Made by a program: the position numbers and the translations under genes. From Elusimicrobiota bacterium (lineage in GTDB: Bacteria > Elusimicrobiota > Elusimicrobia > Elusimicrobiales > UBA9959), in contig DMXM01000034.1 of the NCBI GenBank assembly GCA_003482905.1, positions 171,150 through 235,149 on the forward strand: DNA of 64,000 nucleotides. Reading direction: 5' to 3'. Positions 17,966-29,148 of this stretch are shown piece after piece. The notes beneath the pieces were generated by a model, which saw only the letters and a list, made by a program, of their open reading frames with translations, was not told where the DNA came from and ran no database searches. Numbering within the stretch: the first letter of the stretch is position 1; each line of letters begins with the position of its first letter.

Positions 17966-18832
17966 TCAATGCGTCCGCGCGACGTAGGGATTGTAAATTA
18001 TCCTGGCCTGCGCGGCGGTGTTGCCCAGTTTGCGCTCAAAATCCGTCCTGGAGATGTTGTAAAGATTCACGATAAAAGCGGCCAGGTCCGGCTTGCGGAA
18101 AAAACGCAGATCGAAGCGCGCGTTAAGCTGCTGCCAGTCCGCCCAGGAGAGAAAGACCTTGGTAGGGTCTTCTATCACCAGTGTGCCGGCTAATGGTTTC
18201 GGCGGCACTTTAGCCATGGTCAGCGCGCCCTTGATAAAGGTAGCCGGCTCGGCCATTTTGGTGCCGATCTTCCATAGCGGGGTAGCGTTGGCCGCCCAGA
18301 TAAGTTTAATGGCCGAAACGGAAGATTCCAGATTTTCCGGCTCCACTCTTGCCACGTAGACAAATACGGCTTTTCCGCCTTCCGCCACCTGGGTGATCCT
18401 GTCAACGGCCCCATCCACAAAGATCGTCGCCGCTCCATGGCGGCGCATATCTGAAAGTATGTCGGCCAATTGGGAATTATTCTCGGGCCCGGAGATCTCC
18501 GCGCGGCCGGGGCGCAGGGCCCGCACCAGTACCGGCCTGCCTATGGCCGTGCGGAAAGGGTAGACGTTGAGCACCTCATAATACAGGTCCGCGTTCTTAA
18601 GCGAGGTCTCGGCGCAGAGGAGCAGGTCCCCGGGCAGGGCTTTCACCTGCGGCTTTGGGTTGCCGAATACCTGGTCCTGCGACTCCCCGTCCACGCCCAC
18701 GCTGAGCGCGCCCAGCCGCCCTGAGGCGCGCAGCCGGCTCATGGCGTAGTTCAGGAAAGTGGTCTTGCCGGCGTTCTTTTTTGAGCCGACTATGAATACA
18801 GTCCTGTCCTTTAATGTGTGGATCGGGTCCAT
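17966..18832 (-). CDS. kamB: P-loop NTPase of the lysine fermentation cluster (KamB)
   Basis: The protein has 288 residues and starts with a P-loop, FIVGSKKNAGKTTFLNYAM (Walker A GSKKNAGKT), followed by a predicted alpha/beta fold. No membrane segment is seen. It lies between kamA and kamC, the position of KamB in Fusobacterium-type clusters, where it is thought to partner KamC. A role in maintaining or loading the B12 aminomutase is likely but unproven. The gap to kamC is 11 bases and to kamA 22 bases, consistent with one transcript. Confidence 0.82.
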   Translation of the reverse strand: MDPIHTLKDRTVFIVGSKKNAGKTTFLNYAMSRLRASGRLGALSVGVDGESQDQVFGNPKPQVKALPGDLLLCAETSLKNADLYYEVLNVYPFRTAIGRPVLVRALRPGRAEISGPENNSQLADILSDMRRHGAATIFVDGAVDRITQVAEGGKAVFVYVARVEPENLESSVSAIKLIWAANATPLWKIGTKMAEPATFIKGALTMAKVPPKPLAGTLVIEDPTKVFLSWADWQQLNARFDLRFFRKPDLAAFIVNLYNISRTDFERKLGNTAAQARIIYNPYVARTH

Positions 18833-18854
18833 TATTAAATCCGCCGTCGGGGGC

Positions 18855-20123
18855 TTACTTCCTGTGCCTCCTGGTGCGCATCAGGTGGGCGGGTTCCAGG
18901 GTGAGTTTGCCGCCGTTGAGCAGCTTGGCCACGCCGTCAATGGGTTTGTAGGTCTCGTCGGCGCAGTACTCGCAGCTGCCGCAGGCCGACACGTAGCCGG
19001 CGGGTTCGGTGTAGGTGGTTATCACGCCCTCGTAGTTCCTGAGCACCACGCGCTTGTCTGACATGGAGATGAGGTAGCTGGGCATCACCGGCGTCTTGCC
19101 GCCGCCGCCTGGCGCGTCCACCACGAAGGTGGGCACCGCCATGCCGGTGGTATGGCCGCGCAGGTTCTCGATTATTTCTATCCCCTTCGAGACCGTGGTG
19201 CGGAAATGGCTTATGCCGGTGGAGAGGTCGCATTGGTAGATGTAATACGGCTTCACGCGCGCCATCAGCAGGTCGTGCACCAGGCGCTTCATCGTCTGCG
19301 GGCAATCGTTGATGCCCTTAAGCAGCACGCTCTGGTTCCCTACGGGGATGCCGGCGTCGGAGAGCTTCCGGCAGGCTTCGAAAGCCTCGGCGGTCATTTC
19401 CTTGGGATGGTTGAAATGCGTGTTGACGTAGATGGGATGGTACTTCTTTAACATGCCCACCAGTTCGTCCGTTATGCGCATGGGCATCACCACCGGGGTG
19501 CGGGTGCCTATGCGGATGATCTCCACGTGGTCGATGGCGCGTAGTTTCTTTATGACGCTTTCCAGCATCCCGTCGGTGAGCACCAGGGGGTCTCCGCCGG
19601 AGATCAGCACGTCGCGCACTTCGCGGGTCTTGCGGATATAGTCTATGGCCTTATCCAGGTTGGCGCTGGACATGTTGGAGTCGTGGAAGCCGACCAGGCG
19701 GCGGCGGGTGCAGTGGCGGCAGTTCATGGAGCAGATATTAGTGACCAGCAGCAGCACGCGGTCGGGGTAGCGGTGCGTCAGGCCCGGCACCGGAGAGTCG
19801 ACGTCTTCGTGCAGCGGGTCGGACAGGTCGGACGGGTCGTTGAGCAGTTCGAGGCCGCGCGGTATGGCCTGGAGGCGTACCGGGCAGGCCTTGTTCTTTT
19901 TGTCCATCAGGGCCGCGTAGTAAGGGGTGATGGCCATCGTGAATTTCTTCAGGCAGGCCTTCAGGTCTTTCTTCTCCTGGGCGCTGATCACGGCCACTTT
20001 TTCTAGCGTCGGAATGTCCTTGATGACGTTGCGCAGCTGCCACTTGTAGTCGAGCCAGTCGCTCTCCGGCACGTTCTTCCACAGCGGGAACTTCTTGTAA
20101 TCGACGGAGTTACGCTTTATCAT
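18855..20123 (-). CDS. kamA: L-lysine 2,3-aminomutase
   Basis: KamA (422 residues) is a radical SAM, PLP-dependent enzyme that converts L-lysine to L-beta-lysine, the first pathway step. The [4Fe-4S] cluster ligands are C131, C135 and C138 (CSMNCRHC). The glycine-rich PLP segment APGGGGKTP contains K344, the expected Schiff-base lysine. The C-terminal cysteines (CGSCEYC) match the zinc-binding tail of clostridial enzymes. Because it lies in a cluster with all downstream catabolic enzymes, lysine 2,3-aminomutase is preferred over glutamate 2,3-aminomutase or EpmB. Confidence 0.95.
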   Translation of the reverse strand: MIKRNSVDYKKFPLWKNVPESDWLDYKWQLRNVIKDIPTLEKVAVISAQEKKDLKACLKKFTMAITPYYAALMDKKNKACPVRLQAIPRGLELLNDPSDLSDPLHEDVDSPVPGLTHRYPDRVLLLVTNICSMNCRHCTRRRLVGFHDSNMSSANLDKAIDYIRKTREVRDVLISGGDPLVLTDGMLESVIKKLRAIDHVEIIRIGTRTPVVMPMRITDELVGMLKKYHPIYVNTHFNHPKEMTAEAFEACRKLSDAGIPVGNQSVLLKGINDCPQTMKRLVHDLLMARVKPYYIYQCDLSTGISHFRTTVSKGIEIIENLRGHTTGMAVPTFVVDAPGGGGKTPVMPSYLISMSDKRVVLRNYEGVITTYTEPAGYVSACGSCEYCADETYKPIDGVAKLLNGGKLTLEPAHLMRTRRHRK

Positions 20124-20141
20124 AGTTGCTCCTTGGGGGCT

Positions 20142-21191
20142 TTACGCGTAGAGTTTCTCGTAGGCGGCGCGGATCACCGGGGATTCGCGCAGTATATTTA
20201 TAGTTATCTCGGCGTGGCCCTTGGTGTAGCCGTTGCCGATGATCATGTTGATATCTTTACCCACGCCCTCGGCGCCCAGCGCGGATTTGGTGAACGAGGT
20301 TGCCATGCTGAAGAAATACACGGTGCCCTCATCCTTGCACATCAGTATCGAGGCCATTTCGGTGTTCTGCACGTTGACACAGTTGATGACTATGTCAGCG
20401 AGCTTCCCGCCGGTGGCGGCCGAGAGCTTTTCATAGCAGTCTACGGCGTTAGCGGCGTCGGCCTGTATGGCCTGGTGACAGAAACCGTATTCCTTTATCC
20501 GCTTTACAGCTTCCGTTGAGTATTCCAGCCCTATCACGCGGCCGGTGACGCCTGCGCGGCGCCTGGCCTCGTAGGCGCACAGCACTCCGGACTTGCCGGC
20601 GGCGCCGATTATGGCTACGGTGTGTCCGGGCCGCACCAGTTTAGCCACCTGGGCCGGGGCTCCGGCCACGTCCAGTATCGCCAGAGCCAGCGTTTCGGGC
20701 AGGTCCGCCGGGAGCTTCGCGTAAATTCCGGATTCAAACAGCACCGCCTTCGCCCTTACGTTCACCTGCTCGGTGCCTTTTTTTATCCCCAGTATCTCTT
20801 CTATTTTGAGCGGGGTGAGCGATAGGGATACGAGGCTGGCTATCTTGTCCCCCTCTTTCAGGTCTATCTTTCCTTCCAGCGCGGGGCCAATTCTGGCTAC
20901 TTTGCCTATGAACATTCCGCCGGATCCGGTCACGGGGTTCTGCATTTTGCCGCGTTCCCCTACTATCCTGAGTATCTCGGCCTTTATCTTTTCCTCGTCG
21001 CCTTTCACGGAGTCCTTGATCTGGGTGAAGGAGGCCGAGTCAATGTTGAGTGTTTCCACGTCCACCAGGATCTCGTTGTCGTAGATGGCGTCCATGTCGT
21101 TGGAGATCTTTGTGGCCGGCTGGGGCAGCACGCCTTTGGGTTCGATAACGCGGTGCGCGCCAAAGGGGTTTCCGTTCTTGATTATTTTCAT
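20142..21191 (-). CDS. kdd: L-erythro-3,5-diaminohexanoate dehydrogenase
   Basis: Kdd (349 residues) oxidatively deaminates 3,5-diaminohexanoate to 5-amino-3-oxohexanoate with NAD(P)+. The sequence has a zinc-free-alcohol-dehydrogenase-like look, with a nucleotide-binding motif VAIIGAAGKSGVLCAYEARRR near residue 188, and the opening HRVIEPKGVLPQPA that is characteristic of the family. It sits 18 bases upstream of kamA and 20 bases after kce, in the order seen in known lysine clusters. Confidence 0.93.
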   Translation of the reverse strand: MKIIKNGNPFGAHRVIEPKGVLPQPATKISNDMDAIYDNEILVDVETLNIDSASFTQIKDSVKGDEEKIKAEILRIVGERGKMQNPVTGSGGMFIGKVARIGPALEGKIDLKEGDKIASLVSLSLTPLKIEEILGIKKGTEQVNVRAKAVLFESGIYAKLPADLPETLALAILDVAGAPAQVAKLVRPGHTVAIIGAAGKSGVLCAYEARRRAGVTGRVIGLEYSTEAVKRIKEYGFCHQAIQADAANAVDCYEKLSAATGGKLADIVINCVNVQNTEMASILMCKDEGTVYFFSMATSFTKSALGAEGVGKDINMIIGNGYTKGHAEITINILRESPVIRAAYEKLYA

Positions 21192-21211
21192 CGTTCTTCC
21201 TTCCTTTGGTC

Positions 21212-22033
21212 TTACGCTCCGCGCAGGCCGAAAAGTTTCCGCACGTCGCCGGGGGTGGCTATCTCAAGCTGGGCTTCCTTCGCCATCCTGACCGCCCGCT
21301 CTACGAATTCTCCGTTGGACCTGGCCAGCCGCCCCTTGGCGTAGTAAATATTGTCCTCGAACCCCACGCGGATGAAGCCGCCGGAGGCGATGGCGGCGCA
21401 GATGCCGGGGAGGTGGGCGCGGCCTATGCCCATAACGGTGAAGTAGCTTCCGGGCGGCAGTTGGTCTATCATGTAGGAGAGGGTTTTTACGCTGAGCGAC
21501 AGCGCCGCGGGTACGTTCATTACAAAGCCGTAATGGTAAGGGGGCTTTATCAGGCCTTCTTTGAGCAGAACGTGCGAGGACTGCACATGGGACACGTCGA
21601 AGCATTCGAGCGTAGGGCGCACGCCGTATTTGTTCATCTCCGTGGCGAATTGCCGCATGATGGGCAGCGTATTAACTATGTAGTCGTCGCCGAAGTTAAC
21701 GGTGCCGCAGTCGAGCGAGGCCATATCCGGCCGGAGGGCTACGGGGGCTATGCGCTCTTCGGGGGTCATGCCCACGGCGCCGCCGGTGGTGATCTCTATC
21801 ACCACGTCGGTTTTTTTGCGTATAAGGTCTATGGCCGCTTTGAAAATCTTCACGTCCGCGGTAGGGGAACCGTCCGCGTTTCTTGCGTGCAGGTGTACTA
21901 TGGCCGCCCCCGCGCGGCAGGCTTCCTCGGCCGAGGCCGCCAGTTCTTCCGGAGTAACCGGCAGGGCCGGGGCCTGCGCCTTGGTGGTTTCCGCGCCGGT
22001 CAGCGCGCAGGTGATTATCATTTTATCGGCCAT
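21212..22033 (-). CDS. kce: 3-keto-5-aminohexanoate cleavage enzyme
   Basis: Kce (273 residues) belongs to the BKACE (DUF849) TIM-barrel family. It condenses 5-amino-3-oxohexanoate with acetyl-CoA and splits the product to 3-aminobutyryl-CoA plus acetoacetate. The zinc ligands H47 and H49 are seen in IVHLHARN, and GTVNFGDDYIVN and LECFD follow as in the family. In other lysine fermenters the next gene is kal, whose product removes ammonia from 3-aminobutyryl-CoA. Here kce is followed directly by the CoA-transferase genes. Confidence 0.94.
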   Translation of the reverse strand: MADKMIITCALTGAETTKAQAPALPVTPEELAASAEEACRAGAAIVHLHARNADGSPTADVKIFKAAIDLIRKKTDVVIEITTGGAVGMTPEERIAPVALRPDMASLDCGTVNFGDDYIVNTLPIMRQFATEMNKYGVRPTLECFDVSHVQSSHVLLKEGLIKPPYHYGFVMNVPAALSLSVKTLSYMIDQLPPGSYFTVMGIGRAHLPGICAAIASGGFIRVGFEDNIYYAKGRLARSNGEFVERAVRMAKEAQLEIATPGDVRKLFGLRGA

Positions 22034-22043
22034 AAATCGGTCC

Positions 22044-22703
22044 TTAGAATTTACCCAGTTTGCCAGCTACGTGCAGCGGGGCTCCGGTGGCCTTTATTAC
22101 TTCCTCCACCGTTGTGTCTTCGGCTATCTCTTCGAGGACCAGGCCCTTCTTCGTCACGCGGATGAAGGCCAGGTCGGTGACTATCAGGTCCACTTCCCCT
22201 TTAGCGGTAAGCGGCAGGGAGCATTTTTTAAGTATCTTCGGGGCGCCGTCTTTGTTGACATGCTCCATGGCCACTATCACGTTCTTAGCGCCGGCCACCA
22301 GGTCCATGGCGCCGCCCATGCCCGGCACCATCTTGCCGGGGATCATGTAATTGGCCAGGTTGCCTTCCATATCCACCTCCAGGCCGCCGAGCACCGTGTA
22401 GTCCACGTGGCCGCCGCGGATGATGGCGAAGGACATGGCCGAGTCAAAGTAGGCGCCGCCGGGCAATATGGTCACCGGCTGCCCGCCGGCGTTTACCACG
22501 CGCGGGTCTTCTTTGCCCTTTTGCGCCGCGGGGCCCAGGCCTGTAAATCCGTTCTCCGATTGCAGCAGTATGGTGCGGCCCTCGGGGATATAGTTGGCCA
22601 CCATGGTGGGCATGCCTATGCCCAGGTTTACCAGGGCGCCGTCGGGAAATTCCTGCGCTATGCGCTTAACCATCCTGACTCGCTTAAGTTCCTTTTGGTC
22701 CAT
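22044..22703 (-). CDS. atoA: Butyrate-acetoacetate CoA-transferase, beta subunit
   Basis: This 219-residue protein is a class I CoA-transferase beta subunit. The catalytic glutamate E50 is in the signature SENG, after the GIGMPTMVANY segment. With the alpha subunit it should transfer CoA from butyryl-CoA to acetoacetate, releasing butyrate and acetoacetyl-CoA and closing the lysine pathway. It is 10 bases upstream of kce. Substrate choice (butyrate rather than succinate or acetate) rests on the operon context. Confidence 0.93.
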   Translation of the reverse strand: MDQKELKRVRMVKRIAQEFPDGALVNLGIGMPTMVANYIPEGRTILLQSENGFTGLGPAAQKGKEDPRVVNAGGQPVTILPGGAYFDSAMSFAIIRGGHVDYTVLGGLEVDMEGNLANYMIPGKMVPGMGGAMDLVAGAKNVIVAMEHVNKDGAPKILKKCSLPLTAKGEVDLIVTDLAFIRVTKKGLVLEEIAEDTTVEEVIKATGAPLHVAGKLGKF

Positions 22704-22720
22704 ATAAATTCTCCTGGGTT

Positions 22721-23401
22721 TTACGCTTGAAGCCGCAGGTTGGCGGCCGGGAGGGTGGATTTGACTATCACCGAGACGAAGATCCCCGGTATCGTCACCT
22801 TGTCCGGGTCCAGCTCTCCGGGCTCCACTATCTTCTCGGCCTCCAGTATGACGTGGTCGGCGGCCATCGCCATTACCACGGCCATATTCTTGGTGGCGGC
22901 GTGCAGATAGGCGTTGCCGTACCTGTCGGCGACTTCGGCCTTGATGAAGGCGAAATCGGCGCCCAGCGGCAGCTCCAGCAGATAGTCTTTCCCCTGCAGG
23001 CTGAGTTTCTGTTTCCCCTCTTCCACCGCCGTGCCTATGCCGGTGGGGGTCAGTACGCCGCCAAGGCCCGCGCCCTTGGCGCGTATGCGCTCGGCGAAGG
23101 TGCCCTGCGGTACCAGCGTGACCTTGAGCTCGCCTGAATTCATTTTCTGGCCGGAGACCGGGTTAGTGCCTATGTGGGAGGCGGTAAGCGTGGCGGCGCG
23201 GTTCTGGCAGATAAGCCTGCCCACGCCCACGTCTGGATAGGCAGTGTCGCTGGTGATGAGGTTAAGGGAGCTGGTCCCCTTGTTTATAAGGGCGTCGATG
23301 AGAGTGAAAGCGTTCCCGCAGCCCATGAACCCCGCGACCATCAGGGTGGAGCCGTCCTTAATATTTTCCACAGCTTGTTCCGCAGTAAGAATCGGTTTCA
23401 T
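22721..23401 (-). CDS. atoD: Butyrate-acetoacetate CoA-transferase, alpha subunit
   Basis: AtoD (226 residues) is the alpha subunit of the class I CoA-transferase, with the opening MVAGFMGCGNAFTLIDAL and FAERIRAKGAGLGGVLTPTG as in the family. It is the first gene of the lysine operon. A strong ribosome-binding site GGAGGAG (23414-23408 on the minus strand) lies 6 bases before ATG 23401, and an extended -10 (TGATATAAT) ends 35 bases upstream. Leading the operon with the CoA-transferase implies co-expression with the upstream half of the pathway. Confidence 0.93.
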   Translation of the reverse strand: MKPILTAEQAVENIKDGSTLMVAGFMGCGNAFTLIDALINKGTSSLNLITSDTAYPDVGVGRLICQNRAATLTASHIGTNPVSGQKMNSGELKVTLVPQGTFAERIRAKGAGLGGVLTPTGIGTAVEEGKQKLSLQGKDYLLELPLGADFAFIKAEVADRYGNAYLHAATKNMAVVMAMAADHVILEAEKIVEPGELDPDKVTIPGIFVSVIVKSTLPAANLRLQA

Positions 23402-23436
23402 GCCTTACTCCTCCGGTGCCGCCGTAAATTTTCCAT

Positions 23437-23442
23437 ATTATA
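23437..23442 (-). promoter_or_regulatory. Extended -10 of the lysine operon promoter
   Basis: On the minus strand TATAAT is preceded by TGA, making an extended -10 (TGnTATAAT). Transcription would start near 23430, leaving a leader of about 29 bases with the GGAGGAG site. No convincing -35 is seen, as expected for an extended -10. Confidence 0.6.
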
Positions 23443-23457
23443 TCAAAATTATTATAT

Positions 23458-23463
23458 TATAAT
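23458..23463 (+). promoter_or_regulatory. -10 hexamer for mrp, divergent from the lysine operon
   Basis: TATAAT lies about 55 bases before the chosen mrp start, so transcription would begin near 23470. It overlaps an ATG at 23462, which argues against that ATG as the translation start. The -35 region is AT-rich but not consensus. Confidence 0.5.
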
Positions 23464-23518
23464 GGCGACAGGGGCTTCAGGCCCGCCGCGTTTTTATCCT
23501 GTTATCCTGGGACAGTAT

Positions 23519-24351
23519 ATGCATAAAGTACACATTGATCATCGCGAATCGCTGGTGAAAGAGAACATGGCCCGCATCGGACACAAAATCCTGGTGATGA
23601 GCAACAAAGGCGGCGTCGGTAAAAGCACCATCGCCGTCAACTTTGCCGCCCTCCTGGCTTCCCGCGGCCTAAAGACCGGCCTGCTCGATATAGACATCCA
23701 CGGCCCTTCCGTGGCGCGCATGACGGCCCAGGAAGGCAGGACGCACGCTTCCGACGGCGAATTTATCGAGCCTATCGAGGTGATGCCCAACCTCAAAATG
23801 ATCTCCCTGGGCTCCCTCATGAGGAAAGGAGACGCTCCGGCGATCTGGCGCGGCCCGCTTAAGCGCGGCGTGCTTAAACAGTTCCTTTCCGACGTGAAAT
23901 GGGGAGACCTGGACGCCCTGGTGATAGACGCCCCTCCCGGTACCGGCGACGAGCCGCTGACCATCTGCCAGCTGATCCCGGAAATGACCGGCGCCGTCGT
24001 GGTCACCACCGGGCAGGAGGTGGCGCTGCTGGATTCCCGCAAAGCCGTGAACTTCCTTAAACAGGTGGGGGTTCCCGTGTTGGGCGTGCTGGAGAATATG
24101 ACCGCCTTCTGCTGTCCCCATTGCTCTAAAGAAATAGATCTTTTTAAGACAGGCGGCGGCGAAAGGGCAGCGATAGAGCTGGGGGTGCCGTTCCTGGGCA
24201 GCGTCCCCTTCGACCCGGCCATGGTGGACGCGGGCGACGTCGGAAAGATCTACGCGGTTGAAGCCCCCTCGGCGCCGCCGTCCGTGGCGATAGTTAAGGC
24301 CCTGTCCGAGGTGCTTAAGAATATCCCCTCGCTGTACAAAGGAGAAGCCGT

Positions 24352-24355
<4 letters not shown>
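23519..24355 (+). CDS. mrp: Mrp/NBP35-family iron-sulfur carrier ATPase (ApbC)
   Basis: The 278-residue protein from ATG 23519 is a MinD/Mrp-type P-loop ATPase that carries [4Fe-4S] clusters to apoproteins. The deviant Walker A is SNKGGVGKST (28-37), Walker B is VIDAPPGTGDEP, and the cluster-binding CxxC is C199-C202 (CPHC). The reading frame is open upstream through atoD, but that part is antisense to a real gene and the -10 at 23458-23463 favours 23519. The stop overlaps the histidine kinase start by four bases. Fe-S delivery would suit the many Fe-S proteins nearby. Confidence 0.92.
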
Positions 24356-26967
<2,612 letters not shown>

Positions 26968-27032
26968 ACAGAGTGATGTAAGTAAAATAATGCGGACAGA
27001 ACGCGGGAATCATCAGTGAGTCTGGAGGTGTC

Positions 27033-27332
27033 ATGGCGAAGTACATTGTTTCTGTGGACAAAGATCTGGAGGATGTCGTTCCTGCTTATCTCGAGACGAG
27101 GCGCAAGGAACTACCGGAGCTTTTCGCGCTACATTCAGCCGGTGACCTTGAGTCATTGAGGAAAAACGGCCATAAACTTTCCGGCTCCGGCGGCGGCTAT
27201 GGCTTTGACCGTATCTCTGAATTGGGCAGGCAGATCGAAACCCTGGCCCTGGCCGGCGACTCCGCCGGCGTCGCCGCGCGTCTCGCCGAGCTTAAGGATT
27301 ACGTCGAGAACGTGGACGTGGTCTATCAATAA
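27033..27332 (+). CDS. HPt phosphotransfer protein
   Basis: This 99-residue stand-alone HPt domain has its phospho-histidine at H47 in GHKLSGSGGGYGF. Four-helix-bundle character is clear (ETRRKELPELFALHS, ISELGRQIETLALAG). A good ribosome-binding site GGAGG (27024-27028) lies 4 bases before the ATG. It probably takes phosphate from a receiver domain of the hybrid kinase encoded just upstream and passes it to a regulator elsewhere in the genome. Confidence 0.9.
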   Translation: MAKYIVSVDKDLEDVVPAYLETRRKELPELFALHSAGDLESLRKNGHKLSGSGGGYGFDRISELGRQIETLALAGDSAGVAARLAELKDYVENVDVVYQ

Positions 27333-27345
27333 GCTGCGCGCACTG

Positions 27346-27388
27346 CGGGCGCCGGGGAAATATCCGCCGGCCGCCCGTACTTTCTTTT
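27346..27388 (+). terminator. Possible intrinsic terminator after the HPt gene
   Basis: A GC-rich imperfect stem (27346-27355 with 27367-27377, one bulge) is followed by a T-rich run TACTTTCTTTT. It lies between two convergent genes. The bulge and broken T-tract lower confidence. Confidence 0.45.
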
Positions 27389-27389
27389 G

Positions 27390-29147
27390 TCAAAGTTTAA
27401 ATTTCGGGAGTTTAAGCTTTCCCGGAGTAAGGTTCTTCAGCAGACCTTCCCCCGTCCCGGAAATCTTCGACTCGGCGTCTTTGAGCCTTCCGCTTAATTC
27501 GGCCTGCTTCGCCGCGGCCGTGTCGTCCAGCTTCGAACGGTAGGGCTTAAGGGCTTCATCCACTTTCCTCTGCGCCTCTTCCTGCGCCTTCTTTACCTCG
27601 GCGCCCATGGCGCCGCTGAAGGCCTTGGAAAGGGCATTGGCCAGGTCGGTGGTTATTGAGAGCCTGGGGGCTTTTATCGTTCCCGAGATCTCCGTCGCTA
27701 TGAGGGCGGAATTCAGCCCGGAAAAAGAGGCTTCCACCGCGGACCGCAGCGGCGCCGCCTTGATATTGTCGGCCTTCGGTTTGAACGAGGCTCCGGCCAA
27801 GCGCATGGCGGCTTTGCCGGAGAGGTCCTCCCCGACGGTCTTCAGTGCCCCTTCAAAGGACCCAGTGGCCCCGGCAATGTCCACCATGAACGACGACGGA
27901 GAGCCCAATTGCAGCTGCCGCACCGCCACCCCGGAGTAAGTCAGCGTGGAATCGGTCCTTATTTCGTCTCCAGTGGCGTCTACCGTGGCGCGCAGGTCCA
28001 GCCGGCGCGCGCCTTTGGCGCCTTTAATCAGGGCCGTCGTGGGATTTCCGTAGACCTGCGGCTGGGTGGTCAGTCCCTCTATGGCGCCTTTGTATTCAAG
28101 CGGGTCCTCCGTCCCTATCTCCCCCGACACGGACATTCTGCGCACCAGAAACGTAGGGTAGCTTTCCGTCCTGGGGAAGTGCACCTCGCGGCCGCGTTTA
28201 GCCTCGTTCTTGAGGACGCCTTTTGAATTGGAGGGCATGTATTTGCGCGCCAGGGCCATCCACTTCATGGCGGCGGCGGTTTTCTCGGCGATCACCGGGC
28301 CGGCCAGCATGCGGGCTATGGCCTGGGTGTCCAGGGACGGAAGCTTCATCTTCGCCATGACGGCCGCCAGGTCTTTTTTGCGCGCCTCGTCCACCGCTTT
28401 GAAGGAGTCCTTCGCCTTAGCCAGCGCCGCCTCGGCTTCTTCCTTGTCTTTCTTGAAGTCCGCCGTGAGCTTCTTTACTTCCTTGCCGATATCCGCGTAA
28501 TCCTTGGCCTGTTTGGCGATGTTGCTTTCGCCCTTGGCCTTTTCATAGCGGGCTTTCAGCCCGTCGAGGGCGGCCTCGTACTTCTTAGGGTCCACGCGTT
28601 CCGAGATATCCTTGTAATCCTTCTGGTAGCTTTCTTCCAGCTGCCTGGCCAGCCTTACTGATTCCAGCTCCGCCGGGTCCACCTTATAATCCTTCGCCGC
28701 GTCCATTTTTACGTCGGCCGCCCGTTCCAGAGCGAAATCCTTCGACTCTTTTTTCAGCCCCTCCACCAGTTCCGAGGGCTCTTCCTTGACGAAGACCAGC
28801 CTGCCGGAGGTTTTGCGGGCCGTGCCGAAGCGCAGGCCCGTGAGGGAGGCGTTGTCCACTATCAGCTTCTTCTCCAGCAGCGGCTTGCCCTCGGCGGAGA
28901 AAGCCAGCTCGGAGAATTCCACCAGGTTGCGGTACTCGTCTTTCGAGTCCGCCACGGCCAGGCCGGTCAGCTTCAATGAAGGAGGCAGGAAAGTCGTATG
29001 CAGCGAAGCTATCTCCGCTTTGGCTTTGGCGCCCTTTTCCATCCCTTTTATCATCCCCCACTTCAGCAGCGGGTCGAAAGCGAAGAAGAAAAAGGCCCAG
29101 ACCAGAGCCAGCAGTATGAGGCGCGGCAGGAGGTATGATTTGCGCAT
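27390..29147 (-). CDS. TIGR03545-family membrane-anchored protein
   Basis: The 585-residue protein starts with one membrane span (about 8-28), followed by a periplasmic-looking body. Charged coiled-coil helices run from about 150 to 285 (for example KKDKEEAEAALAKAKDSFKAVDEARKKDL), then a beta-rich C-terminal part resembling AsmA/lipid-transfer-like repeats. It matches the TIGR03545 family, which is found next to TIGR03546 in several phyla, as here with a one-base gap. The function is unknown. AsmA-like features suggest a role in envelope or outer-membrane lipid handling, which is inference only. Confidence 0.82.
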   Translation of the reverse strand: MRKSYLLPRLILLALVWAFFFFAFDPLLKWGMIKGMEKGAKAKAEIASLHTTFLPPSLKLTGLAVADSKDEYRNLVEFSELAFSAEGKPLLEKKLIVDNASLTGLRFGTARKTSGRLVFVKEEPSELVEGLKKESKDFALERAADVKMDAAKDYKVDPAELESVRLARQLEESYQKDYKDISERVDPKKYEAALDGLKARYEKAKGESNIAKQAKDYADIGKEVKKLTADFKKDKEEAEAALAKAKDSFKAVDEARKKDLAAVMAKMKLPSLDTQAIARMLAGPVIAEKTAAAMKWMALARKYMPSNSKGVLKNEAKRGREVHFPRTESYPTFLVRRMSVSGEIGTEDPLEYKGAIEGLTTQPQVYGNPTTALIKGAKGARRLDLRATVDATGDEIRTDSTLTYSGVAVRQLQLGSPSSFMVDIAGATGSFEGALKTVGEDLSGKAAMRLAGASFKPKADNIKAAPLRSAVEASFSGLNSALIATEISGTIKAPRLSITTDLANALSKAFSGAMGAEVKKAQEEAQRKVDEALKPYRSKLDDTAAAKQAELSGRLKDAESKISGTGEGLLKNLTPGKLKLPKFKL

Positions 29148-29148
29148 A

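Noticed and set aside
23174..23518. Longer N-terminus for mrp starting inside atoD
   Set aside because: It would be antisense to atoD, cross the divergent promoter region, and add no family residues. ATG 23519 gives the normal Mrp length.
23402..23518. Cobalamin or lysine riboswitch upstream of the lysine operon
   Set aside because: The leader is predicted to be about 29 bases, too short, and no B12-box or lysine aptamer pattern is visible.
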